The notes: generated by a model from the letters alone, not told the origin. Shown: positions 16,344 through 25,446, counted from the stretch's first letter. The stretch is DNA of 64,000 bases from Alphaproteobacteria bacterium (GCA_017443235.1 JAFSOV010000018.1:1-64000); one strand, 5' to 3'. Made by a program: numbers and translations.

Positions 16344-17426
16344 ATGAAAAATTATGTACCCGTCATCGCAATCGCCACCATTATATCCACGTACGGCGCC
16401 GCGAACGCATGCACCGGAATAACACTGACCGCGGATGATAATTCTGTTATTGCCGCGCGCACCGTTGATTGGTCGGGTTCGAAAATGGACAACATATACG
16501 TCATTTCCCCGCGGGGACATACCGAACAATCATTGTTGCCGGATGGCACCCAAGACGGCATGGCGTTCACCGCGAAATACGGCTTTGTGGGCCTGGGGAT
16601 GCAACGGCCCGAATTCGTTGTTGACGGCACGAATGAGGCCGGATTAAATGTCGGCCTGTTCTATTTCCCGGACTTTGGTAAATACCAACCATACGACGCC
16701 ACGTACCGCAATAAAACACTGGCCGATTTCCAAGTGGTGTCTTGGATACTGTCGCAATTTTCCACCATAGACGAAGTTAAAAACGCAATCGACAATGTTC
16801 GCATCGTGAACATAGACCCAACCGCATCAACTGTTCATTGGCGCATTACCGAACCGTCGGGGCGCGTGGTTGTAATGGAAATCATAGATGGTATTCCAAC
16901 ATTCTATGAAAACCCCATCGGCGTCATTGCGAATTCGCCGAACTTTGATTGGCATATGACGAACCTTGATAATTATGTCAACCTTTATCCGGGGCGTGCG
17001 GGTCCAACCCAATTTGGCCCGATTAAATTGCGTTCGCTCAGTAATGGCACAGGGCTGCGCGGATTGCCGGGTGATTTTTCATCGCCATCGCGTTTCGTGC
17101 GCGCATCGTTTTTGAAAACCTATGCGATTCCGCAAAAGACGGGCCGCGATACAGTTATGCAATCTTTCCACATTTTGAATAACTTTGACGTCCCGTTTGG
17201 CACATCCTACAACATCGGCAAGGCAACATTTGATATGCCGTCTGCAACCCAATGGACAATTTCAACAGACACGGCAAATCACATAGTTTATTATCATACG
17301 ATGTACAACCGCACATTGCGCAAAATCGATATGAACCGCATAGACTTTGACACTGTAAAATTCCAATCGCACCCATTGGACACGACCGAAAGCGAAACCA
17401 TAATCGACGCGCCGGTGAATTGGTAA
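16344..17426 (+). CDS. Secreted choloylglycine-hydrolase-family (Ntn) amidase
   Basis: Linear amide C-N hydrolase of the bile salt hydrolase / penicillin V acylase family. Start at ATG 16344 with AAAGGA upstream; the frame is open to 16314. The signal peptide MKNYVPVIAIATIISTYGAANA ends exactly before Cys23, which becomes the N-terminal nucleophile. Mature numbering places C1, R17 (IAARTVDW) and D20 as in the family; NEAGLNVGLFYF, VIANSPNFDWH and SRFVRASFL supply the conserved Asn, Asn and Arg. Likely periplasmic. The substrate is open: conjugated bile acids, N-acyl homoserine lactones or penicillin V are all known in the family. 360 aa. Confidence 0.9.
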   Translation: MKNYVPVIAIATIISTYGAANACTGITLTADDNSVIAARTVDWSGSKMDNIYVISPRGHTEQSLLPDGTQDGMAFTAKYGFVGLGMQRPEFVVDGTNEAGLNVGLFYFPDFGKYQPYDATYRNKTLADFQVVSWILSQFSTIDEVKNAIDNVRIVNIDPTASTVHWRITEPSGRVVVMEIIDGIPTFYENPIGVIANSPNFDWHMTNLDNYVNLYPGRAGPTQFGPIKLRSLSNGTGLRGLPGDFSSPSRFVRASFLKTYAIPQKTGRDTVMQSFHILNNFDVPFGTSYNIGKATFDMPSATQWTISTDTANHIVYYHTMYNRTLRKIDMNRIDFDTVKFQSHPLDTTESETIIDAPVNW

Positions 17427-17474
17427 AAATATTTTTGTTTACCATTACCACCACTAACACTAACCACTAATCTA

Positions 17475-17502
17475 TTGCCTTTTGAAAATTTGGGGCTATA
17501 AT
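17475..17502 (+). promoter_or_regulatory. Promoter of the DUF1015 gene
   Basis: TTGCCT (17475-17480), 16 bp, TATAAT (17497-17502); start codon 26 bp downstream, with AAGGAG between. Confidence 0.7.
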
Positions 17503-17528
17503 CGACACGGTTTAACAAAGGAGATATT

Positions 17529-18767
17529 ATGAAAATAAAACCTTTCCGTGGCGTTCGCCCACCCAAAGAATTGGCGGCCGAGGTTGCATCGCGTCCATAC
17601 GATGTCCTAAATTCAGTCGAAGCCAAGGCCGAGGCCGGCGAAAAATCATTACTGCATATCATCAAACCGGAAATTGATTTTGACCCGATTGCCGATGAAC
17701 ACAGCCAGGCGGTTTATGACAAAGCCGTTGAAAATTTCAAACTGTGGCAAGACCGCGGTTGGCTGCGCACGGACGACAAAGAAATGTATTATATCTATGC
17801 CCAAACAATGGACGGCCGGACACAATATGGCCTTGTGGCGGCGGCAAATGTTGATGACTATATGACCGGTAAAATTAAAAAGCACGAATTGACCCGCAAA
17901 GACAAAGAAGACGACCGTATGATTCACGTTCGCAATCAAAACGCAAACATTGAACCGGTGTTCTTTGCGTACCCCGATGTTGATGAAATGAATAAAATCG
18001 TTGCGGACTTCGTCGCGAACAACGCACCGGAATATGATTTTACCGCGGCCGATGGCTTTGGTCATAAATTCTGGGTTATTCGTGACGATAAAATCAATGC
18101 ACGTATAACCGAAATCTTCCGTGATATTCCGGCAATGTATGTCGCGGACGGTCACCATCGCACGGCGGCGGCGGCACGTGTCGGCGCAGAAAAACGCGCA
18201 CAAAACCCAAACCACACCGGAACGGAAGAATACAATTATTTCTTGGCGGTAATTTTCCCAGAATCCCAATTAAAGGTTATCGACTATAACCGCGTTGTCA
18301 AAGATTTGAACGGACTGAGCCCGGAACAATTCTTGGCGGAATTAGAAAAATCTTTTGAAGTAAAAGAAATGGGCACGGAAATTTACAAACCGACAAAATT
18401 GCATAACTTTGGTATGTATTTGAACGGAAAATGGTATTCATTGACGGCGCGGCCGGGTACATATAACGACAACGACCCAATCGGTGTTTTGGACGTGACG
18501 GTGTTGTCGAATTTGGTGTTCGATAAAATCTTGAACCTGGGCGATTTGCGGACCAGTAAACGTATCGACTTTGTCGGCGGTATTCGCGGATTGGCGGAAT
18601 TACAGAAACGCGTGGATAGTGGTGAAATGGTTGCGGCGTTTGCGCTGTACCCCGTGACGATGCGTCAAATTATTGACATTGCGGACACCGGCAACATTAT
18701 GCCACCGAAAACGACATGGTTTGAACCAAAACTGCGCAGTGGTTTGGTCATTCACAAATTGTCATAA
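17529..18767 (+). CDS. DUF1015 family protein
   Basis: Conserved protein of unknown activity found widely in bacteria. The 412 aa carry the family hallmarks: N-terminal KIKPFRGVRPP and SRPYDVL, the central YVADGHHRTAAA, LDVTVLSNLVFDKIL, and C-terminal MPPKTTWFEPKLRSGL. No signal peptide, so cytoplasmic. Strong AAGGAG and its own promoter; a terminator follows directly, so it is monocistronic. In other alphaproteobacteria members often sit by serine-biosynthesis genes, which are absent here. Confidence 0.9.
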   Translation: MKIKPFRGVRPPKELAAEVASRPYDVLNSVEAKAEAGEKSLLHIIKPEIDFDPIADEHSQAVYDKAVENFKLWQDRGWLRTDDKEMYYIYAQTMDGRTQYGLVAAANVDDYMTGKIKKHELTRKDKEDDRMIHVRNQNANIEPVFFAYPDVDEMNKIVADFVANNAPEYDFTAADGFGHKFWVIRDDKINARITEIFRDIPAMYVADGHHRTAAAARVGAEKRAQNPNHTGTEEYNYFLAVIFPESQLKVIDYNRVVKDLNGLSPEQFLAELEKSFEVKEMGTEIYKPTKLHNFGMYLNGKWYSLTARPGTYNDNDPIGVLDVTVLSNLVFDKILNLGDLRTSKRIDFVGGIRGLAELQKRVDSGEMVAAFALYPVTMRQIIDIADTGNIMPPKTTWFEPKLRSGLVIHKLS

Positions 18768-18786
18768 TGTTACGGGTATATAATAA

Positions 18787-18811
18787 CGGCCGGATAAACC
18801 GGCCGTTTTTT
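18787..18811 (+). terminator. Terminator after DUF1015 gene
   Basis: CGGCCGG, loop ATAAA, CCGGCCG, then six T. It also lies at the end of the convergent InlB-repeat gene. Confidence 0.9.
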
Positions 18812-18817
18812 ATAACT

Positions 18818-19936
18818 TTAATTTACAACATCCAAGTCACCCGCATGATACAAATTATTTCCCCATTTAAGGTTAAAGTCCCCGGCACCACTTTCCAACG
18901 GAACATAGCATTTTGTATCATCGACTTGGAACACCATAGATGGCACGGTCACCTGTTCAGACAACAATGGGTGCGATACCCCGGTTTCAGTTTTCAAATT
19001 TGTTGCGAAACTGCAATCGGTCACACATTCATTATTATAATAATGCTCGTTGGATTTAGGACCATCTTCACATACGGCGCGTCCATCAACACTGGATATG
19101 CCCCATGCCGTTGTCGCATCATGCGCCCCACACGGACACGTCGTGTCCATTGATGTATCATTAAAAGTCGAATAGAAAGTATCCGCCCCGCCACCGGTAA
19201 CACCACTAAACATACTTGCCGGAACAAAGCCATTCAAATTCACACACCCATCAAATGTTGCGGTAAATCGCGGGTGTTTTATGCCCGATATGGTGGGATA
19301 TATTGCCCCCAACGATCCAGATATTTTCGACACAAATAATGGCGTACCGGCGTGGGTGGTTATGCCCGAATCTTGCACTGCGCGGTTACCAAAACTGATT
19401 ACCCCGGGCACATCATCCCCGGTCGCAAGGTTATAATCTGTTGCCAAACCATCAAATCGTATCGTATGAACGCCGGCCGTTTCATATGTATGCGTAATGA
19501 CATCCTTGTAATTTATCGTTTGCAATGTGCCGTCACCCCAATCAACATAGAACAAACCATCGGCACCCTGCCAATACTTGAATATATCGCCGGCGGACAT
19601 ATTTGTTGTGGTCACCGTAAATTTTGGGATAAATTGCACCCACTGCGCCGTCAATGTTTTATCTGCGGTATATTCCCATGTAAATGTACCGGTTTGAATA
19701 TCGCCGGTACCACTAACCAACCAACCCGACAGAATATATCCGCTGCGTGCGCATGAATCTTTTAATATCATAACGGGGGTAAAACTTTCGCCGTCCGCCA
19801 CAGTCGCACTGGCCGGCGGCGTGCCGGTTCCATCGCCACAATCATACGTCACCGTATATGCAAACGCCGCAAACGGCACAAACACCGCAACCAATGCGGC
19901 GTGCAAAACCACGCGTAATTTATTAGAATCGAACAT
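18818..19936 (-). CDS. Secreted InlB-repeat (Listeria-Bacteroides) protein, 372 aa
   Basis: Predicted surface or periplasmic protein. The signal peptide is about 1-26 (HAALVAVFVPFAAFA). An InlB B-repeat-like unit at 27-100 reads YTVTYDCGDGTG, SGYILSGW, TADKTLTAQW. Next comes a region with FYVDWGDGTLQTINY and THTYETAGVHTIRF, the PKD/BspA-like pattern of bacterial surface leucine-rich proteins, and then a Cys-containing tail (CPCGAHDATTAWG, CEDG, CVTDC, CYVPL). Start supported by GAGGGAG and a good promoter. Convergent with the DUF1015 gene across a shared terminator. Host interaction is an inference. Confidence 0.8.
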   Translation of the reverse strand: MFDSNKLRVVLHAALVAVFVPFAAFAYTVTYDCGDGTGTPPASATVADGESFTPVMILKDSCARSGYILSGWLVSGTGDIQTGTFTWEYTADKTLTAQWVQFIPKFTVTTTNMSAGDIFKYWQGADGLFYVDWGDGTLQTINYKDVITHTYETAGVHTIRFDGLATDYNLATGDDVPGVISFGNRAVQDSGITTHAGTPLFVSKISGSLGAIYPTISGIKHPRFTATFDGCVNLNGFVPASMFSGVTGGGADTFYSTFNDTSMDTTCPCGAHDATTAWGISSVDGRAVCEDGPKSNEHYYNNECVTDCSFATNLKTETGVSHPLLSEQVTVPSMVFQVDDTKCYVPLESGAGDFNLKWGNNLYHAGDLDVVN

Positions 19937-19969
19937 TGCTTATATTCTCCCTCAAACTTATCAGTAGGC

Positions 19970-19998
19970 ATTATATCATACTTTTGACCAATAAACAA
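19970..19998 (-). promoter_or_regulatory. Promoter of the InlB-repeat gene
   Basis: Minus strand TTGTTT (19998-19993), 17 bp, TATAAT (19975-19970). Confidence 0.6.
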
Positions 19999-20001
19999 AT
20001 T

Positions 20002-20025
20002 TTAATCGGGCAAACGCCCGATTAA
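20002..20025 (-). terminator. Terminator of the 136-aa gene
   Basis: TTAATCGGGC, loop, GCCCGATTAA, followed on the minus strand by AATTTGTTT; a strong stem with a weak U-tract. Confidence 0.6.
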
Positions 20026-20052
20026 GTACAGAACACAAAAACAATGAAAATT

Positions 20053-20463
20053 TTATCGTTGTTGGTATTTTAATTTTTCAAATGCCCTTAATAAATTTTC
20101 TGATGGATTTTCTATGCCACGTTCTTGTAACACTTTGTGAAAATTTTCACTGTCACTGGTCACGCGCATCACGTCATGCATAAATCTTTGGCCGCGATTT
20201 GGCACACGAAACACAATCGAATGATAATTATGACTTCTATGCGGGCGCAAAATCACACCATTTGCACGAAAAACAGGCAACATAGAATACACAGAACGAA
20301 TATCATACGCATTTGGCCGAACATAGTAATAATGATTCCGGCGTGGGGTCACAATATGTTTAACATCACGCACACACGATGCCGCGTACAGAACATCTTC
20401 AACCTTGGGTTCCCATTTTGGAAACAAACCCGTTTGACCCAAAAGATATTTCATATAAACCAT
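20053..20463 (-). CDS. Hypothetical protein, paralogue of neighbour, 136 aa
   Basis: Unknown. It shares most of its length with the upstream gene: MVYMKYLLG-x-TGLFPK, a DV-x-x-A segment, FYYV/YYYVRPN-Y-(D/N)IR, FRANGV-LRP and FRVPNRGQRFM-DVMRV. Basic, no signal peptide; the conserved Arg/His/Tyr content suggests a nucleic-acid-binding or small enzymatic fold, but I recognise no family. Good promoter and GAGGA before the start. Confidence 0.7.
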   Translation of the reverse strand: MVYMKYLLGQTGLFPKWEPKVEDVLYAASCVRDVKHIVTPRRNHYYYVRPNAYDIRSVYSMLPVFRANGVILRPHRSHNYHSIVFRVPNRGQRFMHDVMRVTSDSENFHKVLQERGIENPSENLLRAFEKLKYQQR

Positions 20464-20492
20464 AATAAAATCCTCACATTTTATTCGTAATA

Positions 20493-20520
20493 AATATAGA
20501 CCAAATTATAAATATGTCAA
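20493..20520 (-). promoter_or_regulatory. Promoter of the 136-aa gene
   Basis: Minus strand TTGACA (20520-20515), 16 bp ending GGTC, TATATT (20498-20493). Confidence 0.7.
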
Positions 20521-20529
20521 GTATTTATA

Positions 20530-20943
20530 TCATTTTCCGTTTTCAAATTTTCCAAACATTTTCTGCAAAACCGTTGTTTCGGCCGCACGGGCATTATATT
20601 CCGCCAAAACACTTTGAAAATTGCCCGCGTTTTCATTTACACGCATTACATCACGCATAAATCTTTGGCCGCGATTTGGCACACGGAACATAATTGAACC
20701 GCCGTTTTCATTGTCCCTGCACGGGCGCAGAAACACGCCATTCGCACGAAACACACGAACCATATCATACATATGCCTTATATTATAATTCATTGGTGTC
20801 ACATAGTAAAACCGGCGTCCATGGGAATTGACCACATCTTTGACATCACATGCCCGAAATGCCGCCGACAACACGTCACAGGCCTGAGGCTTGTATTTTG
20901 GAAACAACCCCGTTTTGCCCAATAAATATTTCATATAAACCAT
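20530..20943 (-). CDS. Hypothetical protein, paralogue of neighbour, 137 aa
   Basis: Tandem paralogue of the 136-aa gene. Start placed at ATG 20943 (MVYMKYLLGKTGLFPK) because the paralogue starts identically and GGGGG lies upstream; the frame is open to 21021. Shared blocks: FRANGVFLRP, IMFRVPNRGQRFMRDVMRV. The C-terminus differs (LAEYNARAAETTVLQKMF). Own promoter, so the two copies can be controlled separately. Confidence 0.7.
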   Translation of the reverse strand: MVYMKYLLGKTGLFPKYKPQACDVLSAAFRACDVKDVVNSHGRRFYYVTPMNYNIRHMYDMVRVFRANGVFLRPCRDNENGGSIMFRVPNRGQRFMRDVMRVNENAGNFQSVLAEYNARAAETTVLQKMFGKFENGK

Positions 20944-20972
20944 ATCTGACCCCCTTTGTGCACCGGGGACAA

Positions 20973-21000
20973 ATGATATTCCAAACAAAATATAAGTCAA
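20973..21000 (-). promoter_or_regulatory. Promoter of the 137-aa gene
   Basis: Minus strand TTGACT (21000-20995), 16 bp, TATCAT (20978-20973), starting five bases after the autotransporter stop. Confidence 0.65.
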
Positions 21001-21004
21001 GTCC

Positions 21005-24000
21005 TTAAATTCCAACCGCATGCGACAATTTCATCATAAAAATCGATTCGTTTCCATATTCATCGATATTATTTGGATTTATGCGGTAAATAAACCCAAT
21101 TGCACCGTCTGTAAATGGCCCAAAGTTATGATGATACGATGCATTAAACCGCAATTCGCGCGACCGCGGCGACATATCTATGTGCCGCACACCCATATTG
21201 GAAACCGCCAAATCATATTGACCATCGCCCGCATCAATTATGTCATAATCGGCATACGCATAACTTATATCACCATTTGTCGCCGCCAACGGCACAGACG
21301 CACCAAAACTGAAATTCCCAATATCGGTGGATACCGCAAACGCATTGGAATCAAAATCCGACATTTGAACCAACATTCCCGATTCGGTGTTTGGCGTTGT
21401 GTGTGCAAATGTTGCACGCGCGCGCAATTTCACCGTTTCCCACGGCACAAAGTATGCATCTATATCAACATAGTTTGTATTTGACGCGCCAATCGCCATC
21501 AATCCCGAACCATACGATCCCATAACCGTATTATTTTCGTGCATCGCACCAAACGCAGTATTTATACCGAATCGGTTATTGCCCCAGCCTAATTCAGATT
21601 GCGCACCCGAAATCGCACCCAAATGCATCGGTTCATAATTTGACGAAATTGTCGGGTCATTTGCCAACAATCCTTCGTCTGTTATCACACCCGAAAATGC
21701 CCGCGCACCAAACGCCCAATTACCGTAATTATAATGCGCATCACCCGTCACCGCATTAGACGCCAACGCCAAAATCGGATTCGCCATACCGGTAAAGCGC
21801 GATTCTCCGTTTGTCAAATAACGTTGATAATCGGCGCCCAATTTCCAATTTTCATTCGCATATTCCAAACGCATAAAATCCAAACCGCCCATATTATCAT
21901 TATATGCACGTTCCGACCGCGCCAGGCCAAACGACATATTTCCAAAACGGACCGCATCGGGCCGCGCCGTGCGCACGCGTAAATCACCCAACACGTCACC
22001 CATATACAGACCGCGCCGACCAGCATCATTCCCAAACGCAATCGAATTCTTCCAAACGCGCGGCAACCACATAGACCCATCAATACTTTCCAACATATCA
22101 TACGCCGCAACATCAATGGCACCACGCCCAAGGTTTAACGCCGCCGAAGACCGGAACCCGGTATTTACCGCCGCACGCCAATATGCATTGCCCGATGTAG
22201 ATGCAATACTGTTTCCATCATAGAAATACAAATTCGTTCCCGGTGTCGTCGCCCGTTCAAGATTTATCACACCATAACCAAACACTTCTTTGAACACATC
22301 CAAATAATCTTCGCCATTATCGATACGCCATTGATATGATTCAGGCATTATATACATATCTGTCAAATGTGTCACCAAAGTGGTTTCGTTTAATTGTGTT
22401 CCGGACGTCAAACGATTCAGAAACGGTCCATCCGCCGTCAATGCCAACAGCATAAATATCTGTTGTGGGGTCATATAGTAAAATGCCGAACGCAACACGC
22501 CCGCCGCGCCCGCCGCCGCGGCCACCGCCATTTCATCGGTGACACCCACGGCCGCAAAGCACCACGGATCAATACCATCGCCGCCCTTGCCTGCGACACC
22601 ACATACACGCGATTTATAATATGTTGCATCCGTACCATCACCAACCGCCCATTGTGCCAATTGGTACTTATTGCTGTTGACATCAGAATTTGGTGTTATA
22701 GATGTCACACCCGCAGTTGATGCACCAACCGCCACCACCGACATAAACAAATGTTCTAAATTACCATTGCCATAAACCAACGGTGCCGCATTTTCAAACG
22801 TTGCATCCAACGGCGCATCAGACCAGTCCGAATCCGTCTTGAATCCACCCGTTGAAAAAATCGTCAACGGCGAATAACGCGCCCCCAGATTATTAAAGAA
22901 CGATGTTGCATTTGTTGTTGTGGGGCTGGTTGTGTTGGCCGTCCCATACGATTCACCAATCAAATTCAAAAATTTTGCCTTGTAATTAGATGCCCCAGCT
23001 TCAAGAATATCGCTGATTGTGCCCGCACCGACTTCGTGCAAAGGTTCAATCACGTCCGCATTTGCAATCACGTCAACGGCCGAACGCCCGCCCGACAAAT
23101 CACCCGCATACGACAACATTCCGGCATCAACCAACGCGGTATAATTGTAATAATCAATCGAATTTCCCGCCGAATCCACACCGCCACCCGTGCGATAAAT
23201 TGTCATTTGCCCATTTGGCATAAATCCAACAAAATCCCCATTAGGGGCCGTTGCCATATTTCCGCCGACAATTTTTGCCAACAAATCATCCCACTCCGTT
23301 GCATCCGTGTTATGTATCGCTGTTCCCGCCCCAGATAAATCGAACGCGGCCTCTTCCGTCACCGTGTCATCCGAAACACTTGATGTGTCTGAACCATACG
23401 TAATCGTGTTGTTGTAATATTTGCTGGAAATCATGGTATTACTTGCATTATTCAACGACGACGGCCCAGAATTAGTGGTCCAGATTAAAAATTTTTCCTG
23501 CAAAGACGTATCATCCGCGGCATTTATACCATTGGCGGTAATCAACGCGACATTGACCGGGCGACCACCTTCGACCGGATCGCCCCCCAAATTGTACTGA
23601 CTGGTTGAAAGCGGTGCATTTGTTTCCAAATTCCGCAACGTTCGCATTCCTAAATACCCACGCGCCAATGGCGAATACCCCCGCATCAACAGCAAATAAT
23701 TTTGATTTTCGTTCATTAAAACAAAATTCTCGTAATTTGGGGTATTTTCAACTTGGGTCTCATCCGCACCCGTGATGTATTGGTTGTAGAACACCCCAAA
23801 TGCATCGGTATAGCCTGAACTTTCCATTGATGCATTTGGCATTGCCGGCCCATATGGCAATCCAGATGAAAACACCGCGGTTCCATCACTTGACGAAGAA
23901 CCACCACTATTTGAACCGCCACCGGACGAAGAACCCCCGCCCGTATCATCGTTACCATTATCCGGGTCAAACACATCGGTCAATAAAAACAGCCCACCTA

Positions 24001-24385
24001 CAACAACGGCGGCACCCGCCGCCGCCAATGTCAATCCTTGGGCGGTGGATAGTCCACCGAACAGTCCACCCGTTCGCTCAGGCGAATTTTTGGTTTTATA
24101 ATCTTTAATCTGTTTATCACATTGTGATGCGTCTGCACCGTACATTTGTAATATCTGGGCCGCGCGCAAATCATTGTTCATCATTGCGGTGCAAACCAAA
24201 GACAACCCGGTATTATCGACATAGTTCACATTTGCGCCATTGTTCACCAAAATTTGAACCTGCTGAATATCTGCATTCTTCGCCGCCGCCAACAATTGCG
24301 CCGCAACAACAAATTCACTTGGCGCCGCAAAAGACGCGAATGGGGCGAAAAACACCGCAAAAACAAATAATCTTATGAATTTCAT
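21005..24385 (-). CDS. Ankyrin / pseudo-subtilase autotransporter, 1126 aa
   Basis: Start at ATG 24385 (MKFIRLFVFAVFFAPFASFA signal peptide) with GAGGAC upstream; the longer frame to 24517 is unlikely. Order: signal peptide; two ankyrin-like units (about 24-90, VQILVNNGANVNYVDNTGLS and AAQILQMYGADAS); a hydrophobic segment (about 113-135, LTLAAAGAAVVVGGLFLLTD); a Gly/Ser linker; a subtilase-like region (about 200-720) closing with MTPQQIFMLLALTAD and FGYGVINLERA; and a C-terminal beta-barrel (about 750-1126). The triad positions look substituted: VALITANGI (Asp site, about 281), TEWDDLLAKIVGG (His site, about 363) and VTDEMAVAAAAGAAGVL (Ser site, about 617). Probably a non-proteolytic surface protein. 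Confidence 0.75.
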   Translation of the reverse strand: MKFIRLFVFAVFFAPFASFAAPSEFVVAAQLLAAAKNADIQQVQILVNNGANVNYVDNTGLSLVCTAMMNNDLRAAQILQMYGADASQCDKQIKDYKTKNSPERTGGLFGGLSTAQGLTLAAAGAAVVVGGLFLLTDVFDPDNGNDDTGGGSSSGGGSNSGGSSSSDGTAVFSSGLPYGPAMPNASMESSGYTDAFGVFYNQYITGADETQVENTPNYENFVLMNENQNYLLLMRGYSPLARGYLGMRTLRNLETNAPLSTSQYNLGGDPVEGGRPVNVALITANGINAADDTSLQEKFLIWTTNSGPSSLNNASNTMISSKYYNNTITYGSDTSSVSDDTVTEEAAFDLSGAGTAIHNTDATEWDDLLAKIVGGNMATAPNGDFVGFMPNGQMTIYRTGGGVDSAGNSIDYYNYTALVDAGMLSYAGDLSGGRSAVDVIANADVIEPLHEVGAGTISDILEAGASNYKAKFLNLIGESYGTANTTSPTTTNATSFFNNLGARYSPLTIFSTGGFKTDSDWSDAPLDATFENAAPLVYGNGNLEHLFMSVVAVGASTAGVTSITPNSDVNSNKYQLAQWAVGDGTDATYYKSRVCGVAGKGGDGIDPWCFAAVGVTDEMAVAAAAGAAGVLRSAFYYMTPQQIFMLLALTADGPFLNRLTSGTQLNETTLVTHLTDMYIMPESYQWRIDNGEDYLDVFKEVFGYGVINLERATTPGTNLYFYDGNSIASTSGNAYWRAAVNTGFRSSAALNLGRGAIDVAAYDMLESIDGSMWLPRVWKNSIAFGNDAGRRGLYMGDVLGDLRVRTARPDAVRFGNMSFGLARSERAYNDNMGGLDFMRLEYANENWKLGADYQRYLTNGESRFTGMANPILALASNAVTGDAHYNYGNWAFGARAFSGVITDEGLLANDPTISSNYEPMHLGAISGAQSELGWGNNRFGINTAFGAMHENNTVMGSYGSGLMAIGASNTNYVDIDAYFVPWETVKLRARATFAHTTPNTESGMLVQMSDFDSNAFAVSTDIGNFSFGASVPLAATNGDISYAYADYDIIDAGDGQYDLAVSNMGVRHIDMSPRSRELRFNASYHHNFGPFTDGAIGFIYRINPNNIDEYGNESIFMMKLSHAVGI

Positions 24386-24452
24386 GCGTCCTCTCTCTGT
24401 ATCTTGTGGCATTCTAACACATATTTGAATTCCGTGTCTAGCAAAAAATAAA

Positions 24453-24472
24453 CGGGATGAAAAATCATCCCG
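24453..24472 (-). terminator. Terminator of the 105-aa gene
   Basis: CGGGATGA, AAAA loop, TCATCCCG, followed on the minus strand by TTTATTTTTT. Confidence 0.8.
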
Positions 24473-24485
24473 AATATTTTTTTTA

Positions 24486-24803
24486 TTATTTTGAGCGGTG
24501 GCGCAATTTATCAACAACCGGTTGCGGAATTATGCGTATACTGTCCGCCGGAATTTCAATCCAATCAAGTTCATTACCCATATAAACCGGCGGATATTTT
24601 GGTTTCTTGCCCATATTCAATTTTTTTGCTTGTTCTGGGCGAACCAATGTCCACGGCTTTCTCATATCTTGCACATACGTACTATCGTTTTTTGCATTTG
24701 GTTTTTTTGGTTCTTGGGCATTTGCATTTTTCGCACCCACCATCAACACAAAAAACAGCATTGTCCCAGATATGCGTACAAATAAACGATTTTGGCTTTG
24801 CAT
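24486..24803 (-). CDS. Small exported hypothetical protein, 105 aa
   Basis: Unknown. Start at ATG 24803 (MQSQNRLFVRISGTMLFFVL) with GGGGCGGG upstream. Signal peptide ending ..GAKNANA, then a short Lys/Pro-rich mature part (PKKPNAKNDSTYVQD, KKPKYPPVYMGNELDWIEIP). It follows the 181-aa membrane gene by 14 bp and shares its promoter, so the two may act together in the envelope. Confidence 0.7.
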   Translation of the reverse strand: MQSQNRLFVRISGTMLFFVLMVGAKNANAQEPKKPNAKNDSTYVQDMRKPWTLVRPEQAKKLNMGKKPKYPPVYMGNELDWIEIPADSIRIIPQPVVDKLRHRSK

Positions 24804-24817
24804 AACCCGCCCCTTTT

Positions 24818-25363
24818 TTAACGGCAATTGCCATTCAAGATTTGAACCGCGGCACGTGTGACATCGTTCGCATTACCACTGATTATAACACGTGTGCGTG
24901 TTGTTGTCGTTGTGGTTGTGCATGTTTGTTCTTGCGGTTGCGGTTCCGGTTTTACAATCGGTTCAACATCCGGTTCAATAACCGGCGCAGGCTTCACAAT
25001 CGGTTTCACCGGTTTTGGTTTCGGCTTTACCACACCACGATTTTGATTTTGTGTGCCACTGCTGCGATTTGCGGCGTTATTACCGTTACCTTTGATAAGT
25101 GTCGCATCATTATTATCACCTTTGATAATAATCGCATCACCATCAACCTTGATGGCCGGATCATCTTTGACGACCCAAACGGTATCTTTTTTCGGTTCAT
25201 TACAATCACGGCATCCCGCGGCTTTGGTGCAACCACGGCCGCACAGGCACATTATAATCGAACTGCCCAACATACCGCCGGCCAAAATCCACGGCCACAA
25301 AGCACTATTTTTAGACGAATTATTATTTTCGCGTTCCAAATTTTCATTTCTTTCTTCTGGCAT
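24818..25363 (-). CDS. Single-TM protein with Pro/Lys-rich stalk, 181 aa
   Basis: Unknown. N-terminal charged tail (EERNENLERENNN), membrane segment at about 24-42 (WILAGGMLGSSIIMCLC), then Cys-rich juxtamembrane CGRGCTKAAGCRDC, an Asp/Asn-rich stretch (KVDGDAIIIKGDNNDATLI), a Pro-Lys stalk (KPKPKPVKPIVKPAP, EPDVEPIVKPEPQPQ) and a compact C-terminus. The KP/EP stalk resembles TonB-like periplasm-spanning stalks and the Pro/Glu segment of the 666-aa gene across the divergent promoter. AAAGGAGG before the start. Confidence 0.7.
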   Translation of the reverse strand: MPEERNENLERENNNSSKNSALWPWILAGGMLGSSIIMCLCGRGCTKAAGCRDCNEPKKDTVWVVKDDPAIKVDGDAIIIKGDNNDATLIKGNGNNAANRSSGTQNQNRGVVKPKPKPVKPIVKPAPVIEPDVEPIVKPEPQPQEQTCTTTTTTTRTRVIISGNANDVTRAAVQILNGNCR

Positions 25364-25395
25364 TCTTGCCTCCTTTGTTTTGTTCTTCTGGTGTT

Positions 25396-25423
25396 ATTAT
25401 AGACAAAATTTTTACATTGTCAA
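25396..25423 (-). promoter_or_regulatory. Promoter of the 181/105-aa operon
   Basis: Minus strand TTGACA (25423-25418), 16 bp ending TTTTGTC, TATAAT (25401-25396). Divergent from the next promoter, 23 bp away, so one regulator could control both. Confidence 0.85.
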
Positions 25424-25446
25424 TGGCAAATGTAAAAAAATATATT

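Noticed and set aside
24386..24517. 44-residue N-terminal extension of the ankyrin autotransporter
   Set aside because: It precedes a clear signal peptide with its own ribosome site and overlaps the neighbouring terminator.
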